The notes beneath the pieces were generated by a model. The model had not been told where the DNA came from and did no database searches. It saw only the letters and a program-made list of their open reading frames with translations. From contig CM022667.1 of NCBI GenBank assembly GCA_012295275.1, forward strand, positions 11,707,538-11,742,537: 35,000 nt of DNA. Direction: 5' to 3'. Positions within the stretch are counted from its first letter, which is position 1, and each line of letters opens with the position of its first letter. A program made the translations under genes and the position numbers. Below are positions 1 through 11,406 of this stretch, piece after piece. The stretch comes from Chrysomallon squamiferum (Eukaryota > Mollusca > Gastropoda > Neomphalida > Peltospiridae).

Positions 1-177
1 CGTTTTCACGTTTTTTACCTCATCTTAGTCGTTTGTTGTGGAACAAGAGAAATCGAAAATGTCGACATTTCACATTTAAATGTCAGTTACAGAGAGCCAA
101 TGGTTTAACGAGGTCAAGGTTATCATTTTTGATTGGTTGTTATAAGATTTGTCTTAAAGTCAAACTGTCGGTAAAAA

Positions 178-257
178 AAATAAAATAATAATAATAATAA
201 CAACAAGAATAATAATAACAACAACAACAATAACAACAATAATAATAGTAATAAATG
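178..257. repeat. (ATA)n / (ACA)n compound triplet array
   Basis: Interspersed AAT and AAC triplets with few interruptions. Confidence 0.85.
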
Positions 258-317
258 TTATTTGAATTTTTCTCTGTCCCGGTCCGGTAGTAAACAAATA
301 CATTTATAAAATTCTTT

Positions 318-411
318 CTTTATTTATTTATTTCCTTTATTATTATTATTACTATTATTATTATTATTATTGTTATTATTATTATTATTATTGTTATTGT
401 TGTTGTTGTCA
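318..411. repeat. (TTTA)n to (TTA)n to (TTG)n array
   Basis: TTTA units change into TTA and then TTG triplets. A compound microsatellite. Confidence 0.85.
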
Positions 412-1500
412 TTCTCTGTCTATTTATTTCTCTCTCGATATATGTATATATAGTTATAGATATAGTAATAAATTATATGAGTGCAAATATTTTTGTTTCT
501 TACATAAAAATTAGAATCATACGTAAATATATTAACATATAAACCCGTAATTTTTGGTGTAATTTACTACACCTAACATAAAACAAAACAAACGCAGAGC
601 TGTCAAAACAAAGCTAACGGTTATATATTCCACAAAATCAATGTTGACAGTATTAACGTAGGATGGTGCTCTTGAATACGAGGAGGAATTTATCCACACC
701 TCATCATTTCTTTGTATTTTTTTTGGTTCTGTAATAAACCTGCGAGTGTATCTGATTGACATCAAGTGCAGTATTCGCACCTCCTACCGTAGCAGCGTAA
801 TAATTCGCACTCTGTCGGTTACAACGGTGATCCAGTCTATTAACACGTGATGGAAAAGCAAAGACCACCAGCTTTTTTTTTTATAGAACTAACAGAAATG
901 TGAACTGAATGACACACACACAACTGTGTACGAAATAATCTCTTTTACAACCTTTTGCTCTTGTTATACAATGTAAGAAACAGAGATAGATAATAAATAA
1001 TAACTGTTTTCTTATTTATTTTTTTTTTTTTTTACTTATTTTTTATTATTTATTTATTTTTTTCTTATTTTTTATTATTTATGTTTCTTTTTGTTATGTA
1101 AAAGTATGTCCGTTTGTCTATCTTTTTAGATATCTGTATTACTCAGTGTCAGTCTCTGTCTTTCTCTGTGTCTGTTTGTCTTTAAGTCTGTAGTACCTGT
1201 GCTTTTTATATATATTTATTTTTTATTATTAATTATAGCTTTTTAATCTCTCTTTTTTTCAGTCATTGTCTTTTATCCGTCTTTATTTCTTTCTTAGTCT
1301 GTCTGTTTCATACATTCAGACAGACAGAAAGACAGACAGAGAACCATACAGGATTTTCATATATAGAATTTAGATACCTGCCTTGCATTAACTAACACCT
1401 ATTTAAGTCATAAAACGAAGAAGGTGACGGCCAGTTTATAGTAAAAAATTATTAATACACTGAAAACATTACGTGTTTTTTTTAAATTTAAATATTAGTT
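412..1500. other. AT-rich DNA without recognisable gene
   Basis: Contains the non-repetitive piece 480-960, T-rich low complexity at 1015-1085 and pyrimidine-rich GTCTGTCT-type sequence at 1110-1340. No ORF shows coding character. Confidence 0.6.
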
Positions 1501-1501
1501 T

Positions 1502-1504
<3 letters not shown>

Positions 1505-1576
<72 letters not shown>
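1505..1576. repeat. (GA)n microsatellite, about 36 units
   Basis: Uninterrupted GA dinucleotides over about 72 bases. Confidence 0.97.
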
Positions 1577-1579
<3 letters not shown>

Positions 1580-1706
1580 TTTCATTTTTTTTTATCATGA
1601 TAAGTAACACAATAACCAGAAAAGAAGACTGAAGAAACGATTACTATGTTTTGTCACTTTCCAAGTTAGCGCACGCTAGGCGAAAAGACTGAGTCTGTTA
1701 TATTTT

Positions 1707-1709
<3 letters not shown>

Positions 1710-1767
<58 letters not shown>
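1710..1767. repeat. (TG)n microsatellite, about 29 units
   Basis: Uninterrupted TG dinucleotides over about 58 bases, followed by degenerate GTGT sequence. Confidence 0.97.
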
Positions 1768-1768
<1 letters not shown>

Positions 1769-1799
1769 GTATGAGTGTGTATTTCCGTATTTGTTACGT

Positions 1800-2520
1800 G
1801 TATTGACACATGTTATATAAATCTGTCAAATACTATCGTCGGATCTGAAAACGGCTCATTAAGTACTATTTCTGTCTTTTGACATTCCGAGTTAAGCGTA
1901 ACATAAAATTAAAGCCCAGTGTTTTATTCGCGGCAACGACTTCTCCGCGTTGCTGCAAGAGCAAACTGGTAACCACACACAACTTTTCTGTCGCTCGTTT
2001 CACTCGATGCGTAATTTACGGCTAAACGACATTGACAAATTTCTAGTTAGCGTTATTCCATTCTGTAATTATTATCTCAATTCTGCCTCTGCTAACAACG
2101 GACAGGGTGAAAACTAAGGCAACGCCTTTTCCCGACTAAGCATATCTGTCATATACTTAATGTTGCACGTAATGTGTATCTTTCTGTTGATATTTGTAAT
2201 TACTACAGAAGAGACAATTTCGAGCGAGCAAGTCGATGGTAGATAATGGAGAGTATTCACAGAATGATCATTTGCCCTTTTCTCGTTACTCTGTTTACAT
2301 TATCTGGTTATGATTTCATGTTGTGAAGTCTAGCCCGAGGAAATTAGGTTGTCAGATCGACCCTTTTCGATGCGCTAATTACGCGAATGTCCTTTCCAGC
2401 CAGTGTCCTGTGTGTTATTAGAAGGTTATTGTAGGTAGAATGTCGTCGGATCGATCCATCTGGGTGAACTCATTGAGTAATTTTTCGTTCCTTGCACTGA
2501 GCCACAAGTAATTTAGCACA
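1800..2520. other. Non-repetitive island upstream of the gene
   Basis: About 700 bases with no microsatellite and scattered CpG, such as CTCCGCGTTG and CTAATTACGCGAATG. No ORF of note. It contains several homeodomain-type TAATTA/TAATTAC words. It could hold regulatory DNA, but I recognise no specific element. Confidence 0.35.
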
Positions 2521-2668
2521 AGTTCTGGTATGTTTTATTTTTTATTTTTATTTTATTTTTTTTATTACAACACTTTTGCTATCTTAGTCTAAAGATTTAC
2601 TGCCGTAAATATTTGAGTTTATAAACAAGAATCAATCTTTCTCATACGGCTATATCTTAAATAAATCA

Positions 2669-2672
<4 letters not shown>

Positions 2673-2704
<32 letters not shown>

Positions 2705-2798
2705 AAAAGAAAACAATTTTTCAAAAAAGAATGAAAAAGAACAATGAAGAAGGATTGGCCATCATATACTTTTACCTTCTTTTCTTTTTTTTTTTTAT

Positions 2799-2829
<31 letters not shown>
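2673..2829. repeat. (AT)n microsatellite and T-rich tract
   Basis: (AT)15 at 2673-2702, then T runs at 2784-2829 broken by single C or A. The reverse-strand ORF over the T tract is poly-Lys low complexity. Confidence 0.9.
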
Positions 2830-3000
2830 CGACATCACCTGCCTGCTTTTGTTGTATTCTGAGAAATGTTTTGTTTGCACGTAATTCCCTGCATGTGAGC
2901 TTGTCGGAAGTCTGAGGTGAGAAAGTGGTAAAAGTGACTCAGTCGTATCAAAGTGTGGGTGTGTAAAACAGTCAGAGCATCACTTCACGTCGGTCAGCGC

Positions 3001-3071
3001 TGAGTCTACTTTTTCTCAAATTAGTCTACTCTTTCTCAAATTAGTCTACTCTTTCTGTAATTAGTCTACTC
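3001..3071. repeat. 20-bp minisatellite, about 3.5 copies
   Basis: Exact period 20: units start at 3001, 3021, 3041 and 3061, each around TTAGTCTACTCTTTCTCAAA with one to three differences. Confidence 0.92.
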
Positions 3072-3173
3072 AGAAAAAAAATTAAAAAAATAGTTGGTTT
3101 AATGATTCCGTCAGTACATAATTCTGAACAATAAGTATAAAATTATTGTTTGTCATATTTATAAAAATAAATT

Positions 3174-3208
<35 letters not shown>

Positions 3209-3250
3209 ATTATTATTATTATTATTATTTTACTAATTTCTTTTTACTTT

Positions 3251-3282
<32 letters not shown>

Positions 3283-3354
3283 TTGTTCTTCTTACTGTTA
3301 GTGATGATAATCTTGTTGTTTTGTTTGTTTTTTTTTTTTTTTTTTTTTTTTTTT
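3174..3354. repeat. (TTG)n, (TTA)n, (TTTA)n and T-run cluster
   Basis: TTG at 3174-3207, TTA at 3208-3228, TTTA at 3247-3283 and a T run at 3329-3354. Confidence 0.9.
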
Positions 3355-3399
3355 GTAGGAGGTCTGCTCTTAGTTAAAGTAAAATTAAATATGTTTTCA

Positions 3400-3660
3400 G
3401 AGGAACGAAGATTGAAGAAAGAGGTAGAAAAAAAGAAAGAAAACTGAACGAGTGAAGTAATGACAACACAAGCGATTCAAGACAGAACAAACAAAAAAAT
3501 GAGTTTGGTTGTGTGCATGTGTGTATGTGTGGCTGGGTAGTAAAGACAGAACGAAAAGCTCAGAGAAAGAGAGAGAGAGAGAGCGAAAAGGAGAGAAAAA
3601 GAGACATAGAAAGTGAAAGAAAGGAACAGACAGACGGAAAGAAAACGAGACAGCGAATTC
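3400..3660. repeat. Purine-rich low-complexity DNA
   Basis: GAAAGA/GAGAGA sequence, densest at 3564-3620. The ORFs on both strands here are Arg/Glu/Lys or Ser/Leu/Phe low complexity, not genes. Confidence 0.7.
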
Positions 3661-3829
3661 ATTTATACCTTTTATTTCGTTTACCTATTAGCAATAAGAC
3701 AAAGCTGTAAAACAAGACATAAATCATCATTCAGTATTTTCTTGCCTGACTGCAAGAAGACGCTGGCAGCCTGTTCAGCTAATTACTAGGGTATTGTTTT
3801 CACACTGTTAGAACACGTCAAAAGAAGCA

Positions 3830-3960
3830 CCGTGAATGAACTGTAGCATGCGCAAGCTCTTCGACACAGCGGGTGCAGCTTGTAATGCTGTCATATGACG
3901 TCATTCATCAGTTGCGTCATTTCCGGAATGTGCACATGAGTGAGACTTGAAGTATTCTAT
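3830..3960. promoter_or_regulatory. Candidate distal regulatory island with CRE and ETS palindromes
   Basis: A non-repetitive, CpG-richer stretch in repeat-rich DNA. It has GCATGCGCA near 3847, perfect TGACGTCA at 3896-3903, TGCGTCA near 3913 and the ETS-type palindrome TTCCGGAA at 3921-3928. It lies 4.3 kb upstream of the RGK start codon. It could be an enhancer or an upstream non-coding first exon; only the motifs are seen. Confidence 0.3.
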
Positions 3961-5150
3961 TCAGTTTTACATTCATCCCGTTATGACTTAATAATTTTTG
4001 AATATTTATTCGAAAATTTTATGATTATTATGATTATTATTTTATTTATTTATTTTTAATTACTTTGATATAATTTTGTTGTTGTTTCATTGTTGTTGGT
4101 TTTTGGGTTTTTTGTTTGTTTTTTATATGTCCCTTATAATACAATATTATTTGGGATTGCAGTATCATCATCAACAACACAAACTACTACAACAATAATG
4201 ATAAGAAAAAAAATTAAAACAACAGTAACGGCATAGAGATAGTAGTTACAAGATAAAATACATATACCATCACCAGATCAACAACCATTAATAACCACAA
4301 TGCCAACAGCAACAGTAACGATAACAATAACAACAAAAACAACAATAATAACATATAGTTAGGCAGATAGATAAGCTGGATAGATAGATATCTTTAATAA
4401 AAAACAACAACAACAAAAAATTAAAATTATTATTATTATATATATATTTTTTAATGATTTTACATAGTTCAGAGACCGGAATTAAATATCTACTTAATTT
4501 TATAATTCCTTTTTGCAGCCAGGTTATGATACGGTTAATATTATCTTGAACTGTGTTTGATCTTTGAAATCTCGTGATTCCTGGAAAAGTTGTAATCTGT
4601 CTACCACGTGTTTTTTTTTTTGCTTTGAAAACATTTTTTTTATGCATCAGTTATAATCACATGTTAACATCACCGACATTGTGAAAACGATGTTGGCGCT
4701 GATGTTCTAGCGTAGTCGTGGGCGTGGTGGATGAGGTGTCTGGGTTTCACGCTGATATCCTCTCAGTAGGGGTACTTAGACACGATGTTGCGGTCGTTGT
4801 CGTGTAAAGCTGATAATACGGTATACAAAATTAAGCTAATCTTGTGGTTTTATTTTTTTATTAATAGTAGTTTGTATTAAAACAACAATTTGTATCCAAA
4901 AAATTTGTATAATGATTTTTTTGTGTTGGGGGTTGTTTTGTTAGGGTTTTTCTTGGATTGTTTTCTTTGTTTATTTTCTTTTTTTGTCTTTAATTTTTAT
5001 GTCTTTGTTTTATAACATTTAGAATACTCTTTTCTATTGGTAAATTAGAACAAAAATGTATTTATTTAATAACACAACTGCCAGATTTTTGATATACACA
5101 TAACTATGGCGTCTTGTTTATTCTTAAGAATCATAATTATAGGTGAAACA
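3961..5150. other. AT-rich DNA with decaying CAA repeats; no gene
   Basis: Contains ACAACA/ATAACA repeats at 4160-4400 and an unexplained CpG-richer patch at 4670-4830 in which ACGATGTTG appears twice (about 4687 and 4781). The rest is non-repetitive and AT-rich with nothing recognised. Confidence 0.55.
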
Positions 5151-5182
5151 CGGTCGCAGTGGTCTACACTGTTGGATTAGCA
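5151..5182 (+). mobile_element. tRNA-like A-box region, possible SINE remnant
   Basis: GGTCGCAGTGGTCTAC followed by GTTGGATTAGCAG resembles the 5' half of a tRNA (A-box and anticodon-arm flank), as found in tRNA-derived SINEs. No B-box is recognisable downstream, so it would be a truncated copy. Confidence 0.3.
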
Positions 5183-5302
5183 GAAAATAAAATATTTTAT
5201 TTTGAACATTCCCATAATGAGACATTTCGCTTTGGCGATTATTGTTAATAGTATTTGGTAAAATAACATCCGAGATTACAACCGTTCTGTTTTGAATCAT
5301 TC

Positions 5303-5304
<2 letters not shown>

Positions 5305-5344
<40 letters not shown>

Positions 5345-5371
5345 TAATAAATAAATAAATAAATAAATAAA
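5305..5371. repeat. (ATA)n to (ATAA)n microsatellite
   Basis: ATA triplets followed by ATAA tetranucleotides. Confidence 0.93.
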
Positions 5372-7290
5372 TACTCTATGAATCACGGTTGAGTCAGACA
5401 CATGGATACATAAATAAATGCAGTCGTCGGAGTCGTCGCAGTAATCATCAACGTGGCATTCGTCGTGCTCATCACCATCAGTGTCAACGCCAGACGTACC
5501 CTCACACCTATCTGATAAAATATATTTTAAAAAAACCCACATAATAATAATAATAAATAAATAATTATATAATGTAAGGCGTTTTCCAACGAACAAATGT
5601 GCATTTTCGGATCGAATTTCAGTTCCATTCCTTGAATACCAATAAAGTTCCGTTAGTTCAGTTTACGACCAATGAACAACTAGACACCGCATCTGAATGC
5701 TGGTTACGCCTTTTTGCATCATCTAGCTGGATACACGTGAGATCACTTTCACACACACACACACAAAAAAAAATATATATATATATATCCGGGATCTTTT
5801 CTTAATCATGCCTTCTATTTTGATCTAAGATTTAAAATAGTTTTTAGAGACGTTTCTTCTCAACGAAGGTTGGTGGGATGCTAGGATCGTCTCCCAACAG
5901 TTCGCTCTATTACAAGTTTGATGTTAGCAATTAATTACATTATACCAGACAAATGAAGTCGTTTCTAGACATTTCCTTCTGTTATTCATAATTAATTACA
6001 TTAAACCAAATATTTAAATAAACTAAACTGTTTATATATTTCATGCTCCAGATAAGTTTCACCTTACATCTGAAATGCTGATGGAAAAATGTAACATAGA
6101 CCGTGGATTTATGTACAGATCTACTTTAACACACATTAATTTAATAATGAAAAACATCTACGACGTATGGTTTTACTTGACTGCATAATACGAAAAGGTT
6201 ACGTATGTTTGATTTAGAAGACAAATATAGATTGGAACCTTCACCGTCGGTGCATGTCGATATAACAGCTTTTTTTACTTATGTTTATTTATATACAATA
6301 AATTTCGTCAACTGGAGATTCATACACGTTTGTTATGGGCTGTCATGTAAAGACTATAGCGTAATTCAGTGTAAATTAGTGCTTTATAAGACTAGCTAGA
6401 ATAAACAACAGTTATTTTTCAACGTCTACGCTCTACACAGTATTTATAATTTTAACTGGACACTTTTTTTTTTTTTTTCAATCATTTTTAAACAGTGTAA
6501 AGAAAGTTCGTTATAAATGCACTCGAGACAAACTGTTTCAGTCATTATAGTCCATGGTAAAAGCTAGAATGAAAAAAAAAAAACAAAAAAAAAAAAAACG
6601 AGATATCATACATCTTTACTATCTCAGTTATTACTATATTCGTCTCCGTCAGATTTTTTTCACTCAATCTAATAGACTGGTATCATAACGTCCCTGTCAC
6701 CGTGTCTGACGTCTGACGTGGTCACCTGTGAGGATAATGTCGATATCTATCACGTCGTCGCTATCTCGTGAAGTTTGTTAATGCAAGAAACTCTTCAAAT
6801 TCAGCTATCTGGGGTTTCAGTTAATAGTCTGGCTTTAATCATCTCACGTTCATTACTGAGAAATGCTCTTGAGTCGTGCTGGTTAATAACGTGGATACGT
6901 TTTTTTGTAGGCTTTCTCTCAAAAACAGTGTAAATAACACATACACGCAAACGCACGCACGTTTTTTTTTTTTTTTTTTTTTTTTTGTTCTTGGATATTA
7001 ACATTTTGGTGGAATCGTTATTTCTTTCTTTTTTTTTTTTTTAATTTATTAATTAAAATATTATCATCAGCATATACAAATACATATGTATTATTTATTT
7101 ATTTATTAGTAACATAACGAGAAAGATTAGCTAAGTGTTGTCATCATCATCATCATTATTATTTTATTATAGTCAGTAAAAAATATATATATATATATAA
7201 TATGTATATAATATATGACAAAATAAAGTAATAAGATAGTGATATAGATACTCATACAGACAAACAAGCTAACAGACAGATATGCTGTAA
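5372..7290. other. AT-rich DNA, no recognised gene
   Basis: Mostly non-repetitive. It contains small AC/AT runs at 5750-5788, one copy of a dispersed repeat (6454-6559), A runs at 6570-6600, T runs at 6962-6986 and 7028-7042, and (AT)n at 7183-7198. The short ORFs (up to about 100 codons) have no coding character. Confidence 0.55.
6454..6559 (+). repeat. Dispersed repeat, copy A (pair with 13026-13114)
   Basis: Shares with copy B, in the same order: AACTGGACAC and a T run, CA.TTATTTTTAA-like sequence, AGTG-AAAGAA-GTTCGTTATAA, GAGA, and TAGTCC.TGGTA. The copies differ by small indels and substitutions. Probably a fragment of an old interspersed element. Confidence 0.7.
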
Positions 7291-7298
7291 TGTTTCAT

Positions 7299-7311
7299 TA
7301 TTATTATTATT

Positions 7312-7369
<58 letters not shown>
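7299..7369. repeat. (TTA)n to (TTG)n microsatellite
   Basis: About six TTA/ATT units followed by about 18 TTG units. Confidence 0.95.
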
Positions 7370-7727
7370 TTGTGTTATTTTGTCATTTTAATTATTATTA
7401 TTATTAAATTTAATTCCCATTCTTCGTCTTTTTCAAAATTTAATTAATAGTCACGTCACACGATTTCATCTGCATATTCAAAATTATTAGTTGTTAATAA
7501 GGATGCATCTGTTTCTGATTAAACTTGCTGGGTTTAGTATACCTATTTGTACTTGAATGTTATGTAAACTTTACACATACTTTTTTCTCTCTCTCTTTCG
7601 TTCTTTTTTTTTTTTTTTTTTTTTTCTTATTTTCATTATTATGTTTACAAACGATAAGATGGTGTAATAACATCGACCAGCACCAGGAACCCCTGCAACG
7701 CGGGACAACCATTGCAAAATGTGTCAG

Positions 7728-7990
7728 TGACGTCACGCACGCGCTATCGGGCAAGACGATAAAGATAACTCTAGAGAGATTTTCTTGGCACGTATTTGAA
7801 CAATCTCTGAGTGTACGACGCGGTTTTTACTGAGTAATACCGCTGAAGGGGAGAAACGAGAGAGAAACCAAAAATCAATACTTCAATTTGATTGGCTGCT
7901 GTTGGAAAAGCACGTGATGCAGTTCGTGTTGTTCGTCTGCTACTCGTACACCGTGGAGTTATAAAAGTGTGGACTTCTGTGAGGTCTGTA
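7728..7990 (+). promoter_or_regulatory. Probable core and proximal promoter of the RGK gene
   Basis: In order: perfect CRE TGACGTCA (7728-7735), inverted CCAAT box ATTGG (7891-7895), E-box CACGTG (7911-7916) and TATA box TATAAAAG (7960-7967). Transcription would start about 25-30 bases after the TATA box, near 7990, about 190 bases before the ATG. The elements are seen; their use is inferred from order, spacing and the lack of ATGs between TATA and start codon. A CRE suits an activity- or cAMP-induced gene, and vertebrate RGK genes are known as inducible. Confidence 0.6.
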
Positions 7991-8182
7991 GTAAATCTAA
8001 AGCGTTCGATATAAAGTGTGTATCGTACAGAGAAAGAAAAAAAAATATATATATATATATACATAATCATCAAAGGAGATTGATATACACGTGTTTTAAA
8101 ACTGTGACTTAAGCAAGCTACAGAGGAATCGTGTTGATACATTTATAAACTGTATACAGAAAGAAAAAAAAAACCTTTCATT
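7990..8182 (+). other. Probable 5' untranslated leader
   Basis: About 190 bases between the presumed start site and the ATG. I find no ATG on the + strand in this stretch, so 8183 would be the first start codon. It includes an A-rich run followed by (AT)n at 8035-8062 and another A run just before the ATG. The exact 5' end is not visible in the sequence. Confidence 0.5.
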
Positions 8183-8747
8183 ATGGGAACTCTGCATCAA
8201 GACAGTTCGGAATCACTACCAGACACAAGATTTCTTCAAGTGTCGCCGTTGAGGGGTGGGACGATGTCTGCCCCGCACTCGAGGTCGTGTTCCTTCAAGA
8301 ATCGACCACGTCCGAAACTCGAACTGGACATTATCCGCGACCCCAGACCTCGAACCAACAGCGTCCCCAACTGCCCCGTCTTCCTGTCCCTTCCAGAAGG
8401 CATCCGCAGAGACCCGTCCAAAGAGAGCATCAACAGCAACGGCCTCTGCAGAGTCAGATCGTTCAAGACGACGTCGAAAGGCGTCGTCAACCACGGCGAC
8501 ATCCTGAAGAAAAGCAGCGCCAACAGTCTGATGTCGACGGGCAGTGCCGTTACCGACGGGGAGAAGAAGGAGAAACAGAGAACTGTCAGCGTAGCCTCGG
8601 CCGAAAGCGGCGGCGTTAGCGGAGGGTCGTCCACGGTGCCGAGTTACTTCAGAGTCGTCATCCTCGGAAGTACGGGCGTCGGCAAGACGGCGCTCACGAG
8701 ACAGTTCATGACGTCGGAAAGCGCTGGGCCTTATGAAGTTCATACAC
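8183..8747 (+). CDS. RGK GTPase exon 1: start, regulatory N-terminus and P-loop
   Basis: Encodes residues 1-188 plus one base (phase 1 intron). The ATG is the first one downstream of the TATA box and has A at -3 and G at +4. The N-terminal 153 residues hold many Arg-x-x-Ser sites, including RTNSVP (57-62), which fits a mode-1 14-3-3 site, and RTVSV (133-137). The P-loop GSTGVGKT lies at 8666-8689. The exon is clearly richer in G+C and CpG than its surroundings, which is why several antisense and shifted frames also stay open. The donor C|GTAGTT at 8748 is the only nearby GT that joins exon 2 in frame. Without splicing the frame runs through the T tract to a stop ending at 8857 (224 aa). Confidence 0.93.
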
Positions 8748-8751
8748 GTAG

Positions 8752-8782
<31 letters not shown>

Positions 8783-9275
8783 TTTTTTAATTTTATTATG
8801 TTAAAGTATTTGTCATATTATTTATGGGTTGTTTTTTTTTGGTGTTTTCCTATATAATATTGTAAGCAATGTTGTTACATAACTATTGTCACACACGCAA
8901 GCAGAGAAACACAAACAAATATTAATAAGCAGCGTAAAACACAAGCGGCTCACGCACGTGCACACACGTTTAACCTATTCAGGTTCTGATACTGTAAGGT
9001 GAAGAAACATCGCACGCTGGTAAAATAAATTTAAAAATAAAAAGATAAAATTTCTCTCATCATCACGTTAGAAATAATAATCTGTCTCCTATCACTTATC
9101 CTTGAATGCAAATCTGCCCTGCCCCGAGTTACATGACTTACATCTTGTCTCTCTGGCTTTTCGTGATGACGTCACTTCACGTGAACTGAGATACTTTGTT
9201 AGTTGTCAAAGTTAGTTTCTAAAAATAGTGCTGACCGATTACATGAATTTACCCTGATCTAAATATCATAGTTTG

Positions 9276-9348
<73 letters not shown>

Positions 9349-11345
9349 TTTAAAAATTTAATATTAAAATTTAATTGTATTTTAAATATATATTTCATTA
9401 CAAAACTGAAAATAACACTGATCTGTTTCTCAGCATTAAAAGAACTGTAGTATAAGTACCATTAATTCCACTGTTATTGCAGCTGCTGTTACTACTTTTA
9501 CTACAGCTACTACTGAATGATTGTATAAGTGACTGTCGAAGTAGCTGTGGTAGCAGAACTAGCAATTATTGTACATGTAGTTGTAGTGGTATTAACAGCA
9601 GCCGTGGTGGTGGAAGTGTATCATTATGTTGTGGCAGTAGAATTTGTCACGACAATAACAGTAATACGATACATATTAAAAAAAAAAAAAATTATACGTA
9701 CATTCACTAGCCTTCAAACGCATATACCACGTACTTCGTGTATAATGACTAGACAAAGAAAGAAAATGAAAAACAACAGCGCTAATACGAAGAACTAAAT
9801 TAATAAAGACCGTACTCAAATTCGATCATGCATATGTCTGAGAAATATCAATATTTAACCGCAATGCTTTGCGCTAGCAAACTGTGACAAACTCTGCTAC
9901 TGACAACAATATATTCTCCTCGCATCTAACTCGGGGAGAAAGCAATGGAAAACACACATCAGGAAAAACACTCTACATTCACTGTAGATGTACTACACAC
10001 TTGAATGTTATTTTCGTTGGCTGTCTTGCCTGCTTGTGTTATCAATAAATTTTGTTCCTCAAGCATAGCCCGTCAACGGTGATGAATATAGAACTATTAT
10101 TATTATTATTATTATTATTATTGTTATTATCTCTGGCTGCAGAACGAGTATTTGAAGATCTCGTTGACTATGTGTGGGATTCCGCCCTAACTCTCTCGTC
10201 TTCAAAGTATTTCTTCAGTGATATGTATTCCTTACATTGGTAACTCAGCTATGCATTCCGTCTTTCAGTCTCGTTATCGAGTTGTTAAAATAAACATATG
10301 GTGCTTTGAGATAACAACAATGTATTTCTGTAGTTTTCGTAGTTCTTGTATGGCATCAACAAATTAACAGACATTCCTTGTGATATTCAGTGAAACAGTG
10401 TTCTGGTACAGGATATCTTTTCTAACATTCATCTAATAAGATATTCAATTTAAATATCGTCATATAGAACATCCATTTTTAACAGTTTTATTCGTCAAAT
10501 TCTCGTATGAAGTTTAAATTACGTAATTCTCAATAAAACAATTCGAATATTATATAAACATCCACAAATATACATACATTACAGAAAAACACATACACAC
10601 ACACATACACATATAATTTTCTTTCGACTATCCATTTGTCAGTCTTTCTCTCTCTCTTTCTCTCTCTATCTCTCTTTCTTTCTCACTGTTTCTCTGTCTC
10701 TCTCTCTCTCTCTATTTTCCTGTCTCTTTCTCTGTCTGTACATTTCTCACTCTCTCTCTCTCCGTTTAACTGTATATACTCCGTATGATATATGCTGTTA
10801 AAATAATATAAATGACATTATCATCAAGTAAACATAATACAACCATAGTATGTAATAACCATAATCTGATTATTATATACGAAATATTTTCTCAGACAAA
10901 ATCTTTCCTATCTGTGTAATTTCTGTGTTAACTGTTAAGTAATAAAACGCAACAAACATTATCTATCAAAAGGAGGAGAATGATGAAATCCCATGGAATG
11001 TTGCAGAGAGAAAAAAAAATGTAGATATAAATAGAACAAAGAACACATTCCATTGTTATAAATACTTGATACCTGTCAGTACGTAGTGTTGTGCGATTCA
11101 CTGTTGCAGCAAGCACGTGTATATGATATACGTAGAATATAATTTATATATATTGTTATATAGGTATTTGAAGGTGTGTTTATGTGTGTGTATTTAGTTC
11201 ATGTTTATGTGTGTATGTGTGTGTGTGTGTGTTCTTGTAGCCATATACACGTACAAACATCTAAAATATCAAATAACTTTATATATATATATATACATAA
11301 ATAGTATAGCCAGTAGCATGAAACAATAGCAAACCATTTATTATC

Positions 11346-11406
<61 letters not shown>

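Noticed and set aside
7771-8142. Reverse-strand ORF of 123 codons over the promoter and leader
   Set aside because: It runs antisense through the TATA box and the AT repeat, includes a repeat-derived Tyr/Ile run, and shows no recognisable domain.
8216-8743. Reverse-strand ORF of 175 codons, and further 83-132-codon ORFs in other frames over exon 1
   Set aside because: They mirror the GC-rich exon 1 of the RGK gene. The sense frame carries the P-loop and family features; the others are Arg/Ala/Pro-biased shadows with no motif.
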